Below are positions 1 through 9,060 of a DNA stretch of 48,505 nt, piece after piece. The position numbers and the translations under genes were made by a program. The DNA is taken from the NCBI GenBank assembly GCA_902812465.1, contig CADDZE010000029.1:1-48505 (forward strand), in the 5' to 3' direction. Within the stretch, counting starts at the first letter, position 1. The number at the start of each line of letters is the position of its first letter. Source of the DNA: Acidobacteriota bacterium (lineage in GTDB: Bacteria; Acidobacteriota; Terriglobia; UBA7540). A model generated the notes under the pieces. That model did not search any database. It had not been told where the DNA came from and saw nothing but the letters and a program-made list of their open reading frames with translations.

Positions 1-700
1 GGCGCTCGGCGAGCGCCTCCAGCTGCCGGCCAATTTCGTGCTCTTCGCGAAAGCTGACGATCAGTTCCAGGTCCGCGGGATCGAGGCGCTTGATTCCTGG
101 CCGTGCCGCCAGCACCTTCTCCATCTCGGTGCGCAACCAGAGGAGGTTGACGCCCGCCTGCCGGGCGCCACGCTCGGCGGGCTGCTCGAAGCGGGCGGCC
201 ACGGTTTCAGCCAGCCGGTCGTCGATCTCCACCTGCGAGCGGCGCAGGTAGTGCTTCAGCCAGCCGGCCGCCTGGTGACGGTCGAGCGGCGTCATCTCCA
301 CGACTTCCGCTCTCCTTTCGAGGAGCTGGATGAATCGCCGGCGCCGGTCCGGTTCGATGGCGGTAAAGACGACGATAGCCGAGGGCGCCGGCCTTCGAAG
401 ATAAGCTTCCAGGGCGTCGTAGTCGGCCTCGCCGGCGTGCTCAAAGTCCTCGAGGTCGTAGAAAAGTAGGCAGGTGCGCGGGCCCAGCATGGGCATCTGG
501 TAAGCGCCCTCCAGGTCGTGAGCCAGGCGTCCGGGCTTGAATTCGATTTCGGTTACACACCAGGCCCGCGCCTCCTCGGGCAGCGTGGCGAGCAAGGCAG
601 CGCGGCACTCGCTTTGCAGAAAGCGGTCCGATCCCCGAAGAAAGTAGACGGGCGACCACTTGCCCTGGCTGAGTGCCGCCATGAACTGCGTTGGGGTCAT
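1..700 (-). CDS. holA: DNA polymerase III subunit delta, 5' part (cut by window edge)
   Basis: Clamp-loader delta subunit, which opens the beta sliding clamp during replication. I translated the minus strand from the ATG at 700-698 and the frame stays open to base 1, giving about 233 N-terminal residues. The start MTPTQFMAALSQGKWSPVYF is followed by LRGSDRFL, the usual HolA opening where the AAA+-like fold begins. TAIEPDRRRRF and MTPLDRHQAAGWLKHYL follow, as expected in domains I and II. The C-terminal third lies outside the window. No strong Shine-Dalgarno sequence precedes the ATG. The gene follows the dehydrogenase small subunit on the same strand by 69 bp and could be read from it. Family identity is from motif recognition only. 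Confidence 0.85.
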   Translation of the reverse strand, partial: MTPTQFMAALSQGKWSPVYFLRGSDRFLQSECRAALLATLPEEARAWCVTEIEFKPGRLAHDLEGAYQMPMLGPRTCLLFYDLEDFEHAGEADYDALEAYLRRPAPSAIVVFTAIEPDRRRRFIQLLERRAEVVEMTPLDRHQAAGWLKHYLRRSQVEIDDRLAETVAARFEQPAERGARQAGVNLLWLRTEMEKVLAARPGIKRLDPADLELIVSFREEHEIGRQLEALAER

Positions 701-769
701 GGGAGAAGAGTGGCGAAGACCGCCTTTGGATTTCACCTAGACAACGCGCCGCCGACCTTGGGCCAACCG

Positions 770-1459
770 TTAGCGGTGCCCGTCCGGGTGGTCGCAGCCG
801 GGAAAGCTTTCGAAGAAGTAGTTGCCCGTCCAGCCGAGCTCGCGCATGCCCACTTCGGAAGAATAGTAAGCGCCACTGATCCAGCCTTTCAGGTGGTCAA
901 AATGGTCGCGCAGGGTGAGCCGGGGCGGGGCGGCCGTCTCTTGGGAAGGAATCGCAAACCAGTAAGAATTGCTGCTGGCGGACTGGCCGGGCTCGGCCGT
1001 GGACGCCGCGTCCAGGATGCTGGTTTGCTCCTCCGCGGTGAGCTCCTTGAATGGCTTTTGGAACCGGCTAAGCGCTTCCGCGTCAAAGGCGGACAGGGCA
1101 GCGAAGAATCGCTTCTGGTTTTCAGGGGTGTCGACGCTCAGCAGGAGATCAATGAAGCGGTTCACCTGCGCCTCGGTGGAACGCGGTACAAGGCGTTCGG
1201 CGAGCACCGTCAGGGTGGCGTCCTGATGGCGGTCAAGCACCTGCGGCGTCCAGTCGGCGGCCGCGGTCTGAGCCTCGGCCTGATCCAGCAAGGGCGCGTC
1301 GGCGAGGTGTTTGTGCACCGGATGCGAGGGAGCGAGTTCAGGAAAAGCGCAGCCGGCGGCAGCTGCACCCAGAATCCTTTGTGCCATTTCGCGCCTCGTC
1401 AGCCGGGCCTTGGGGGGGCGCGGGTTGTTCAGGATTTGCAAACGGGAATCCGTCTCCAT
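770..1459 (-). CDS. Gluconate 2-dehydrogenase subunit 3-like protein, Tat-exported
   Basis: Small subunit of a periplasmic flavoprotein dehydrogenase, 229 aa. In this family the subunit carries the Tat signal, helps export the cofactor-loaded GMC catalytic subunit and stays bound to it. The ATG at 1459 is chosen because GGGAGAA lies just upstream; a longer reading frame to 1549 lacks such a site. A twin-arginine motif (LTRREMAQRILG) precedes a small hydrophobic stretch, AAAAG. The body has the helical pattern of the family (VLAERLVPRS, FIDLLLSVDTPENQKRF, F..LTAEEQ) and ends in the typical GWISGAYYSSEVGMRELGW and PGCDHP. It is divergent from the GMC gene at 1606, with 146 bp between them. No cytochrome c subunit gene is next to it. 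Confidence 0.8.
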   Translation of the reverse strand: METDSRLQILNNPRPPKARLTRREMAQRILGAAAAGCAFPELAPSHPVHKHLADAPLLDQAEAQTAAADWTPQVLDRHQDATLTVLAERLVPRSTEAQVNRFIDLLLSVDTPENQKRFFAALSAFDAEALSRFQKPFKELTAEEQTSILDAASTAEPGQSASSNSYWFAIPSQETAAPPRLTLRDHFDHLKGWISGAYYSSEVGMRELGWTGNYFFESFPGCDHPDGHR

Positions 1460-1605
1460 AAGTTCTCCCAGGCGTCGCCGTGATGGTATCATTCGTCCTC
1501 TCCCCGGTTCAAGGCACGCGCCTGGCGTTACCGCACGCGCGGCTGACATGTTCTGACCCAGGGTGAGCCAGCCGGTAGGTGCAAGGGGGGAATCCGGAGG
1601 TATCG

Positions 1606-3291
1606 ATGCCAGATGTCACTAGCCAGCAATTTGACGTCATCGTGGTGGGCTCGGGGGCTTCGGGCGGCTGGGCGTGCAAGCGGCTAACGGAAGCCGGGCT
1701 CAAGGTGGCCCTGGTGGACGCGGGACGCCCTCTCCCCGAAAAAGAGTTTTGCGAGCACAAACCTCCCTTTGCCCTCCCCTACCGCGACCGCGCACCCGAG
1801 GTGATCAAGAAGACGCGGCCCATTCAGAAGCTCTTCTGCAACGAGTACAACTACCAGTGGTTCGCCAACGACCTGGAAGAGCCGTACACCACGCCCGAAA
1901 ACATGCCGTTCACCTGGGTGGGACGCCTGCGCGTGACCGGCGGGCGCACCGTCGTCTGGGGGCGGCAGAGTTACCGGTTCAGCGACCTCGATTTTAAGGC
2001 GGCATCGTTTGATGGCTACGGCGAGGACTGGCCGCTGAGTTACCGGGACCTGGCGCCGTATTACGACTTGGTGGAGGAGTACGTCGGCGTGACAGGCATG
2101 AGCGAGGGCGTCTACGAGCTGCCGGACGGCAAGTTTCAGCCTCCCATGGGGCTGACCTGCGCCGAGACGCTGTTTCGCAACCGGGTGAAGGACAAGCTGG
2201 GGTGGACGGTGACGCTCGGCCGCTCCGCCAACCTCACGCGCCCCCTGAACGGGCGCGCGCCGTGTCATTACTGCGGGCCGTGTGACCGCGGCTGCGTGAC
2301 CCACTCCTATTTCAACTCCGCCTTCACCACCGTGGCGGACGCGCTCAAGACCGGCCGCTGCACCCACATCCCCAACGCCATGGTCTACCAGGTGCTGATG
2401 GACACGGACCGCAACCGCGCCACGGGCGTCCTCTACATTGACCGCATCACCCGCCAGCCGCGCGAGGTAAAGGGGCGCGTGGTGGCCCTGTGCGCCCAAG
2501 CGCTCGAGTCCGTGCGGATTCTTTTCAACTCTGCCAATCGCCAGTATCCCAACGGGCTCGCCAACTCGAGCGGCGTCCTCGGGCACTACCTGATGGATCA
2601 CATCTGGGTGGGCGGCGGCGCCAGCGGTGAGTTCCCGCAGATTCCCGCCAGACCGAACGCCAATGGACCGAACCGCCCGGACGGCATCTACGTCATCCGT
2701 TTCCGCAACACCCAGCAAGGGCCGCGCTGGAAGGACTTTCTGCGTGGCTACGGCTTTCAGGGCGGCAACGCCATCAACTTCAACTTCACCGCGGCCGGCT
2801 ACGGCGAGGCGTATAAGAAGGCGGTGCTGGAAGGCGTAAACGTGATTCACCTCGGCGGCTTCGGCGAGTGCCTGGCGCGCTGGGACAACTATGTCGAGCT
2901 CGACCCCAGTCTGGTGGACGTTTATGGCATTCCCGTGCTGCGCATCCACATGACGTTCGGCGAAAACGAACACGCGATGATCGAAGATATGGCGGTGTCG
3001 GCAGCCCAGATGCTAGAGGCCGCGGGCGCCAAGAACATCCGGCCCTTTAAGGTGCATAGCCGCGAGCCCGGTCGCGGCATTCACGAAGTGGGCATCGCCC
3101 GCATGGGCACCGATCCGAAGAAGTCCGTGCTCAACGCCTTCCAGCAGACCCACGATATCAAGAACCTCTTCGTCCTCGACGGCTCGGGCTTTCCCTCGAG
3201 CGCCTGCCAGAACCCGACGCTCACCATCATGGCCTTGTGTGTGCGCTCGTGCGATTACCTGCTGCAGGAGATGAGGCGCGGCAACCTGTAG
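1606..3291 (+). CDS. GMC-family FAD dehydrogenase with CX5CX3C cluster motif
   Basis: Predicted FAD-dependent sugar, sugar-acid or alcohol dehydrogenase, 561 aa. The ATG at 1606 follows GGAGG (1596-1600) with a 5-base spacer; an upstream in-frame start at 1579 is less likely. The N-terminus has the dinucleotide fold VVGSGASGGW...VALVDAG. The C-terminus has HEVGIARMGTDP and LDGSGFPSSACQNPTLTIMA, the GMC active-site and FAD-closing region. Residues about 220-230 read CHYCGPCDRGC, which contains CX5CX3C, the spacing of the [3Fe-4S] ligands in bacterial FAD-glucose dehydrogenase catalytic subunits. It lacks its own signal peptide, which fits export with the divergent Tat subunit. The substrate cannot be told from sequence. 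Confidence 0.87.
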   Translation: MPDVTSQQFDVIVVGSGASGGWACKRLTEAGLKVALVDAGRPLPEKEFCEHKPPFALPYRDRAPEVIKKTRPIQKLFCNEYNYQWFANDLEEPYTTPENMPFTWVGRLRVTGGRTVVWGRQSYRFSDLDFKAASFDGYGEDWPLSYRDLAPYYDLVEEYVGVTGMSEGVYELPDGKFQPPMGLTCAETLFRNRVKDKLGWTVTLGRSANLTRPLNGRAPCHYCGPCDRGCVTHSYFNSAFTTVADALKTGRCTHIPNAMVYQVLMDTDRNRATGVLYIDRITRQPREVKGRVVALCAQALESVRILFNSANRQYPNGLANSSGVLGHYLMDHIWVGGGASGEFPQIPARPNANGPNRPDGIYVIRFRNTQQGPRWKDFLRGYGFQGGNAINFNFTAAGYGEAYKKAVLEGVNVIHLGGFGECLARWDNYVELDPSLVDVYGIPVLRIHMTFGENEHAMIEDMAVSAAQMLEAAGAKNIRPFKVHSREPGRGIHEVGIARMGTDPKKSVLNAFQQTHDIKNLFVLDGSGFPSSACQNPTLTIMALCVRSCDYLLQEMRRGNL

Positions 3292-4028
3292 GCTGCCAGG
3301 GTTCTGCCCCATCCACCTAGACCGGAGGCAGGAGTCGCCGAGAGAGGTTCGCTAAAGCAAGCGGCGGGCCCACGGAGCAGGGTGAGGCGTCCGGCATATG
3401 CCAAATTCTTGCGCCACACTATCGTCAACGTCGGTTACCGTTCGACAAACCACTGGGTGGTCAGTGCCGGACGGTCACGGCTGCGCAGCGGGAGCGCGCG
3501 GCTTGCCTTAGTCTTTTAGGCGCAGACTACGCTCGCACGTCCTCCAAGCCGCGCGCCGGACGGAGCCATAGCTAAAGCGCCATCGTCAGCCCAGAGTTGG
3601 GGGCAACTCCAGCAGCGCTTCCTTCCGGTCGGAATGGCCAGTCTACCGGGTTGAGTGGATGCCGCTGGCTGCTGAAGGCGGGAAGCGGCATGCCATCGCA
3701 CGCTCTAGAGCCGGCTTGAGTCTGGGTTGTTGCTCACCATCGTTGCTGAAAACCGCCTCGTTCCGGTAAAATTTGGCGTTTTTAGGGCCGCGGCTTGATG
3801 CTGTACCTTTGTTTCGCTTGCTCCGCTTTTGGATGACTGTGGTGAGCGGAGTACCACCTGGCGGTGAGAAGCTGGAACGCGGAGTTTCGGCGTCGCCAGA
3901 CCGGAGATTGCGCCAGACGGTTGTGTCCTGCGCGCCCAACCTCGTTCAACACGGACTTTTCCGCGTGGCTACGGATTTCCCGGCGAGTCAGCGGATGCCA
4001 CCCTTGACGGTTCTCGGAGGGAACCCTT
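3292..4028. other. Long non-coding stretch upstream of the TonB receptor
   Basis: No convincing gene. Short overlapping ORFs here lack ribosome sites and recognisable residues. The stretch holds a candidate promoter (3743-3772), a weak AGTCT/AGACT inverted repeat near 3510-3530, and a GGAGGG ribosome site just before the receptor ATG. If the promoter is right, the receptor mRNA has a leader of about 250 bases. Confidence 0.6.
3743..3772 (+). promoter_or_regulatory. Candidate sigma70 promoter for the TonB receptor
   Basis: TTGCTG (3743-3748), an 18-base spacer and TAAAAT (3767-3772). The -10 matches five of six consensus bases; the -35 matches only TTG. Position, about 250 bases before the ATG, is plausible but unproven. 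Confidence 0.35.
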
Positions 4029-7001
4029 ATGTTCGCGCCACCCACCCGCAGGCTGGCGATTGCGTGCCGCTTTCTGTGCCTCGTCCTGATCGGACTCCAA
4101 GTCCCGGCACCGGCTCAAAGTCCCGAAGCCACGCTGGTTGGAACCGTGCAAGATCGGACCGGTGGCCGCCTCCCGGAAGTCAAGATCTCGGCTCAGGCAC
4201 TGCATTCCAGCTTTCACAAGGAAACGAGGACGAACGCGCAAGGCGAGTTCACCCTGTCACCGCTAGTGCTTGACTCGTACCGACTTACCTTCCAGAAGAG
4301 CGGCTGGGTGGACTTGGTGTACACGAATGTAGACGTTACCGTGGGGGGAACGCCGAGCTTGTCAGCCGTCCTGCAGGTGGCTGGCGGACGGCAGACGGTG
4401 ACCGTCCGTGATATCCATCAGCTTCCGCCGCTCGAAACCACCAGCAGCGTTCAGAAGACCGTGGTGACCAGCCAGGAGATTACCGATCTCCCCTTAGCGC
4501 ACCGCAGCTTCGCCAATATCGCCTACTTCGCGCCCATGACCGAGCCGGTCGAGCCTTCGGATCCTACCAAGGCACGCATCACGGCAGTCTCCTTTCAGGG
4601 TAGCTCCGGGTTGAACGTCGACCTCTCGGTGGACGGTGGCGACAACAACGACGATTACATCGGCGGCTTCTTACAGAATTATTCCCCTGAGGCGATACAG
4701 GAGTTTGTGGTGCGGACTAGTCAGTTCGATGCGGACACGTCACGCACGAACGGCGGCTCCGTCATCATTGTCACTCGCCGTGGCACCGACCAGTGGCACG
4801 GCGGCGGAGCCTTCTACGAACGTGCCGCCAGCATGAACGCCCGCAATCCCCTCGATAATCCGCCGCCCATTCCCAAGGCCCCCTTCTCGCGCCAGAACGG
4901 CGCGATGGAACTCGGCGGACCGATTCAGCCGGGCAAACTCTGGTTCTTTACCTCCCTCGAGCTGGTGCGCGAAAACGCCAGCGTGGCCTACAGCGCCAAC
5001 AGCCTGGCCGAGTTCAACGCTCTGGCACAACTGGCGGCACGCGGGGAGATTCCCGGCGTCTCATCCATTGCTGTGCCCACCTCCACCCCGGTACCTTTCC
5101 GCGATCAGCTCTTTGACGCCCGACTCGACTGGAATCAGTCTCCACGCTCGCAGTGGTTCTTTCGCGGCGCCTTTGACTTGAACAAGACTAAAAACAACCT
5201 GGTTCAGCAAGGTACTTTGCCTTCCACAGGTGTGACCACCCGCGCACACTATTACAGTTTCTTAAGCAATCAGCAGTTCAATTTCAACCCGCGCTGGCTG
5301 GGATCATTCACTTTTCAAGCGAGCACCTTCACCAACCACCAGATTCGCAATTCCAATCTGGGTTTTGCCCTCGCCTTCCCGTTCAGCGCCACCTACATCA
5401 CGACGTCCGGCTTCGAGACATTCGGAGACAACCAGTTTGCCACCCCTATCACGGCCTTCCCCGTGGACCGCGAACAGGAGAAATACCAGTTCCGTTACGA
5501 TGTGACCCGCCTGGATCCCGACAACGTGGTGAAGTTCGGGGTAAACTTTATCCATGAACCGGTGCTGAGTGGACGTTTGGCCGATACCGCGGAGCGGCTG
5601 GTCGTTTTCGATCAAGATCCCAGCTTCTATCTGGCAAATAACCAAAGCATCTTGCCGATCATTGAGGGAACCCCGGTCAAGCCCGCTTTCAACGGCGGAT
5701 TCTCGCAGAATGTTCAGCGGCTCGGCACCTACATGCAGGATTCGTGGCGCGTGCGCTCCAACTTCACCCTCAATTGGGGCCTGCGCTACGACACGACGTT
5801 TGGCCTCTTCATTGCCGAGGGCCGCGATCAGAACCAGAACCCAGCGGTCCAGACGCTGCGTAATCTGGGCGTCCCGCTTTCACCGGGCATTCCTCACGAC
5901 TATCGGAAGGCTTTAGCGCCGCGCCTCGGCATTGCCTACGCGCCCGGCGATTCCGGTAAGACGGTTTTGCGCGCAGGGGTAGGCCTGTACTTTAACGACT
6001 TGGCGCAGAATGGCTGGGTGCCCGCCTTCCAGGCCGTGAACACTCCTTTTGACGGGCGCTTGCTGGGACCTGCGGACTCCGGTGCGGTAATCTCACCTGA
6101 TTACCACTCCCCCTATGACTTTCAGGCCAGCGCCGGTTTCGAGCACGAGTTCAATGAAGCCTGGCAATTGACGTTGCAGTTCCAGCATCACAAGGGAAAC
6201 CACCAGTACCGCGCCTATCCCTACGTTTCTGGCGTCAGCCTGCCGGCTGACTCGCCCTCCATCACCCTGTATCGCACGGATAACCGCTCGCGCTACGACG
6301 GCTTTTCCGTCGCCCTGCGACACCACAGCCGGCGGCTTGATTTGATGGCGCACTACACGCTGGCGAGTGCCGCCACCTGGGGTTCCGTGGTCGGCGAGCT
6401 GTTTGACTACGTGAACGGCGTTTCGAATCCCCTCCACGCCTTCGGGCCGGGGGACTACGGGCCTTCGGGCGAGGACGCTCGCCATCGCTTCGTCCTGGCC
6501 GGCGCCTGGAACCTGCCGAAGGGATTCCAAGTTTCGATGCTCTCCCAGGCCGAAAGCGCCCGTCCTTTCACCATGTCGACGCCAGTCGACGTCAACGGGG
6601 ATGGCAACGACTTCAACGACCGTGCGGTGGTCAACGGTGTTCAGACGACCCTCGACGAGTTCCGCGGCACACCCCTCTTTCAGGTGGACATGCGCGTGAG
6701 CCGCGATTTCAATTTCTCGGAAAAGGTTTCCGTACGCCCCTTCATCGAGTTCTTCAACCTATTCAACCGAGTCAATCCCGGGAACAACTTCGTGCCGGAC
6801 ATTTCCGCCCTGCCCGTGCCCGTCAACAACCTGTATAACGCCACCGCCTTCTGTTTGAAGGCGGACTGCACCCAGACGGCGCCCATCCGCAGCCGGCTTG
6901 ATCTGCGCGTGCCGGCAGGCGCGTTGGGAGACTTCTTCGGTCCGGGCACCACGGTGGGTATTCCCTTCGCGGCGCAGGTTGGGGTGCGGGTGAGCTTCTA
7001 G
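4029..7001 (+). CDS. TonB-dependent receptor-like outer-membrane protein with carboxypeptidase regulatory domain
   Basis: Outer-membrane transporter of the Oar-like type common in Acidobacteriota, 990 aa. The ATG follows GGAGGG. Residues 1-30 form a signal peptide ending near VPAPAQ. Residues about 33-115 are a carboxypeptidase-regulatory-like beta-sandwich (GTVQDRTGGRLPEVKI, TNAQGEFTLSPL). A plug-like region follows (VTSQEITDLPLAHRSFANIA, VDGGDNNDDYIGG). The rest has alternating beta-strand character and ends in an aromatic residue (VGVRVSF), typical of barrel insertion. It stands alone between long intergenic regions. The ligand is unknown; neighbouring sugar genes suggest an oligosaccharide, as inference only. 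Confidence 0.88.
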   Translation: MFAPPTRRLAIACRFLCLVLIGLQVPAPAQSPEATLVGTVQDRTGGRLPEVKISAQALHSSFHKETRTNAQGEFTLSPLVLDSYRLTFQKSGWVDLVYTNVDVTVGGTPSLSAVLQVAGGRQTVTVRDIHQLPPLETTSSVQKTVVTSQEITDLPLAHRSFANIAYFAPMTEPVEPSDPTKARITAVSFQGSSGLNVDLSVDGGDNNDDYIGGFLQNYSPEAIQEFVVRTSQFDADTSRTNGGSVIIVTRRGTDQWHGGGAFYERAASMNARNPLDNPPPIPKAPFSRQNGAMELGGPIQPGKLWFFTSLELVRENASVAYSANSLAEFNALAQLAARGEIPGVSSIAVPTSTPVPFRDQLFDARLDWNQSPRSQWFFRGAFDLNKTKNNLVQQGTLPSTGVTTRAHYYSFLSNQQFNFNPRWLGSFTFQASTFTNHQIRNSNLGFALAFPFSATYITTSGFETFGDNQFATPITAFPVDREQEKYQFRYDVTRLDPDNVVKFGVNFIHEPVLSGRLADTAERLVVFDQDPSFYLANNQSILPIIEGTPVKPAFNGGFSQNVQRLGTYMQDSWRVRSNFTLNWGLRYDTTFGLFIAEGRDQNQNPAVQTLRNLGVPLSPGIPHDYRKALAPRLGIAYAPGDSGKTVLRAGVGLYFNDLAQNGWVPAFQAVNTPFDGRLLGPADSGAVISPDYHSPYDFQASAGFEHEFNEAWQLTLQFQHHKGNHQYRAYPYVSGVSLPADSPSITLYRTDNRSRYDGFSVALRHHSRRLDLMAHYTLASAATWGSVVGELFDYVNGVSNPLHAFGPGDYGPSGEDARHRFVLAGAWNLPKGFQVSMLSQAESARPFTMSTPVDVNGDGNDFNDRAVVNGVQTTLDEFRGTPLFQVDMRVSRDFNFSEKVSVRPFIEFFNLFNRVNPGNNFVPDISALPVPVNNLYNATAFCLKADCTQTAPIRSRLDLRVPAGALGDFFGPGTTVGIPFAAQVGVRVSF

Positions 7002-7112
7002 CGTACCGGCACCACGGGTGTGGTCCGCGACGCGAGCCCGGCAGTGGGTGGCCGACAGTTTGAAGATGGGGCGTATCTCCAACCGTGCCAGCACCCGAGG
7101 GGGAATTAGCTC

Positions 7113-7141
7113 TTGACAGGGGCAGGGAAGTGGGCGAGAAT
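7113..7141 (+). promoter_or_regulatory. Sigma70-type promoter of the ilv operon
   Basis: A perfect TTGACA at 7113-7118, a 17-base spacer and GAGAAT at 7136-7141 (four of six -10 bases). The predicted transcript starts near 7148, inside the palindrome at 7146-7161, leaving a leader of about 38 bases before the ilvB ATG at 7186. There is no room for a classical leader-peptide attenuator. Confidence 0.6.
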
Positions 7142-7145
7142 GACC

Positions 7146-7169
7146 TACCGACTGGTCGGTACTGACCAG
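7146..7169 (+). promoter_or_regulatory. Palindromic operator overlapping the ilv transcription start
   Basis: TACCGACTGGTCGGTA (7146-7161) is a near-perfect 16-bp palindrome: 7-bp arms, 2-bp centre. An interlocking repeat, CTGGTC (7152-7157) and GACCAG (7164-7169), extends it. Overlapping GGTC/GACC arms of this size are typical of TetR-family operators. It sits just after the -10, where a bound protein would block transcription. No TetR gene is in the window, so the regulator is unknown. Confidence 0.5.
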
Positions 7170-7185
7170 CGGCACGGTGCATTCT

Positions 7186-8973
7186 ATGCCTAAACCCCTC
7201 TCCGGTTCGGAATTACTGCTGCGGAGCCTCGTCGAACAGCGCGTCGACGTGGTCTTCGGCCTTCCGGGCGGCGCTGTCCTGCCGCTCTATGATGCTTTAT
7301 ACAGTGCGGGCATCCGCCACCTCTTGGTGCGTCACGAGCAAGCTGCAGCCTTTGCCGCCGATGGCTACGCTCGCGCCTCCGGCAAGCCCGGTGTCTGTCT
7401 GGCTACCTCGGGGCCGGGAGCCACCAACCTGCTCACTGGTCTCACGTCGGCGCTGATGGACTCCATTCCCGTCGTCGCGCTTACCGGCCAGGTCCCGGCA
7501 TCCTTGATCGGCAAGGATGCCTTTCAGGAAGCGGACACGGTTGGTTTAAGCTTGCCCGCCACCAAGCACTGTTTCGCGGTCCGCACGGCCGCGGAGATTC
7601 CTAGCATCATCCGCCGTGCCTTTCATACCGCGGTCTCTGGCCGGCCGGGGCCGGTGCTGGTAGATCTTCCTAAAAGTGTCTTGGTGGAGAAGGTGGAAGA
7701 GGACATCGCCCAGGCTGCGTCACCGGGCAGCAACGATGGGCAACTCACCCGAAGGCGTTCACGAGAATGGCTGCCGGCGGATATTGAGCGCGCGGCCGCC
7801 ATGCTGCTGGAAAGCCGGCGCGCCGTGCTCTACGCGGGCGGAGGCGTCGTACACGCCGAAGCTTGGAAAGAGCTGCGTGAACTTGCCGAGCTTCTCCAGA
7901 TTCCGGTCACCACGACGCTCATGGGCATGAGCGCTTTCCCGTCGCGGCATCCGCTCTCGCTGGGCATGCTGGGCATGCATGGTTCCTATGCCACCAACAT
8001 GGCGATCTGCGAGTGTGACCTGCTGGTGGCCATCGGGGCGCGCTTTGACGATCGAGTGACAGGCCGCGTGGATGCGTTCGCCGTCAACGCCCGCAAGATT
8101 CAAATTGATGTTGATCCCTCGGAGGTCAACAAGAACGTGCGGGTCGATTTGGCTCTGGTGGGCGATGCACGGGAGGCGCTGGCGGCGATTGTGGATTGCC
8201 TGAAGCATCGCGCGCGGTGCGCCGATTCGGGTTCCGACCGTACCGCCTCCCTCGAAGACCGGCGGCGCTGGCTTGAGCAGATCGATCGTTGGCGCGCCGA
8301 GCACCCACTGACCTACGACAAGTACGCGCACAACCTCAAGCCGCAGCACGTCATCGAGACCCTGTCGCGCTATGCCGAAGAGGATGCCATCGTGGCAGTC
8401 GATGTGGGGCAGCACCAGATGTGGGCGGCTCAGTTCTACGACTTCTACCACCCGCGCACCTGGCTTTCTTCCAGCGGCCTGGGGGCCATGGGCTACGGCT
8501 TTCCCGCCGCCATGGGCGCTCAGGTGGCATTCCCCGACCGCCAGGTCATCGCCATCGTCGGCGACGGCGGTTTCCAGATGACCCTCAATGATTTGGCCAC
8601 CGTCGCTCAGTACCGCATCCCGGTGAAGATTGCCATCATTAATAACCGCGCCCTGGGCATGGTCCGGCAGTGGCAGGAGATCTTCTTTGAAAAGCGCTAC
8701 TGCGATATCGACCTCAATTTTGCCCCCGACTTCGCCAAGCTGGCGGAGTCTTACGGCATTCGCGGGATGCGGGTTGAGCATCGTACAGAGCTGCGCGACG
8801 CCATCCGCGAGCTGCTCAGCGACCGCGAGCCACGCCTGGCCGACTTCTGGGTGGATCCCGCCGAAAACGTCTATCCCATCGTGCCGCCCGGCGGGGCGCT
8901 GGCGGACATGGTGGTGGAGCCGCCGCGCGTCCTGGTGGAGGAAGAGGCACTGGACGATCTCTGGGCCGTGTGA
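7186..8973 (+). CDS. ilvB: Acetolactate synthase, large catalytic subunit
   Basis: ThDP-dependent condensation of pyruvate to 2-acetolactate, or with 2-oxobutyrate to 2-aceto-2-hydroxybutyrate: the first common step of valine, leucine and isoleucine synthesis. The protein is 595 aa, a normal length. FGLPGG and VRHEQAA near residues 25-55 include the catalytic glutamate. The middle domain has GGGVVHAEAW, and the ThDP-Mg motif GDGGFQMTLNDLATV...NN lies at about 458-487. The ATG at 7186 is preferred; a GTG at 7177 is in frame. No strong ribosome site is visible. First gene of ilvB - ACT subunit - ilvC - proC. Confidence 0.95.
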   Translation: MPKPLSGSELLLRSLVEQRVDVVFGLPGGAVLPLYDALYSAGIRHLLVRHEQAAAFAADGYARASGKPGVCLATSGPGATNLLTGLTSALMDSIPVVALTGQVPASLIGKDAFQEADTVGLSLPATKHCFAVRTAAEIPSIIRRAFHTAVSGRPGPVLVDLPKSVLVEKVEEDIAQAASPGSNDGQLTRRRSREWLPADIERAAAMLLESRRAVLYAGGGVVHAEAWKELRELAELLQIPVTTTLMGMSAFPSRHPLSLGMLGMHGSYATNMAICECDLLVAIGARFDDRVTGRVDAFAVNARKIQIDVDPSEVNKNVRVDLALVGDAREALAAIVDCLKHRARCADSGSDRTASLEDRRRWLEQIDRWRAEHPLTYDKYAHNLKPQHVIETLSRYAEEDAIVAVDVGQHQMWAAQFYDFYHPRTWLSSSGLGAMGYGFPAAMGAQVAFPDRQVIAIVGDGGFQMTLNDLATVAQYRIPVKIAIINNRALGMVRQWQEIFFEKRYCDIDLNFAPDFAKLAESYGIRGMRVEHRTELRDAIRELLSDREPRLADFWVDPAENVYPIVPPGGALADMVVEPPRVLVEEEALDDLWAV

Positions 8974-9060
8974 AACTCGGGCCTCCGGCGCGAAAGGCCG
9001 GCATGGGAGGCCCAGCGCCCAGCGGTTTAAAATCGCACCTGATTGAATAAAGAGCGACGT

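Noticed and set aside
1684-2973. 429-codon antisense frame within the GMC gene
   Set aside because: Same GC-skew artefact; the sense strand carries conserved FAD and active-site motifs.
3773-4273. 166-codon frame running into the TonB receptor gene
   Set aside because: It overlaps the receptor's signal peptide in another frame, has random composition and lacks a ribosome site.
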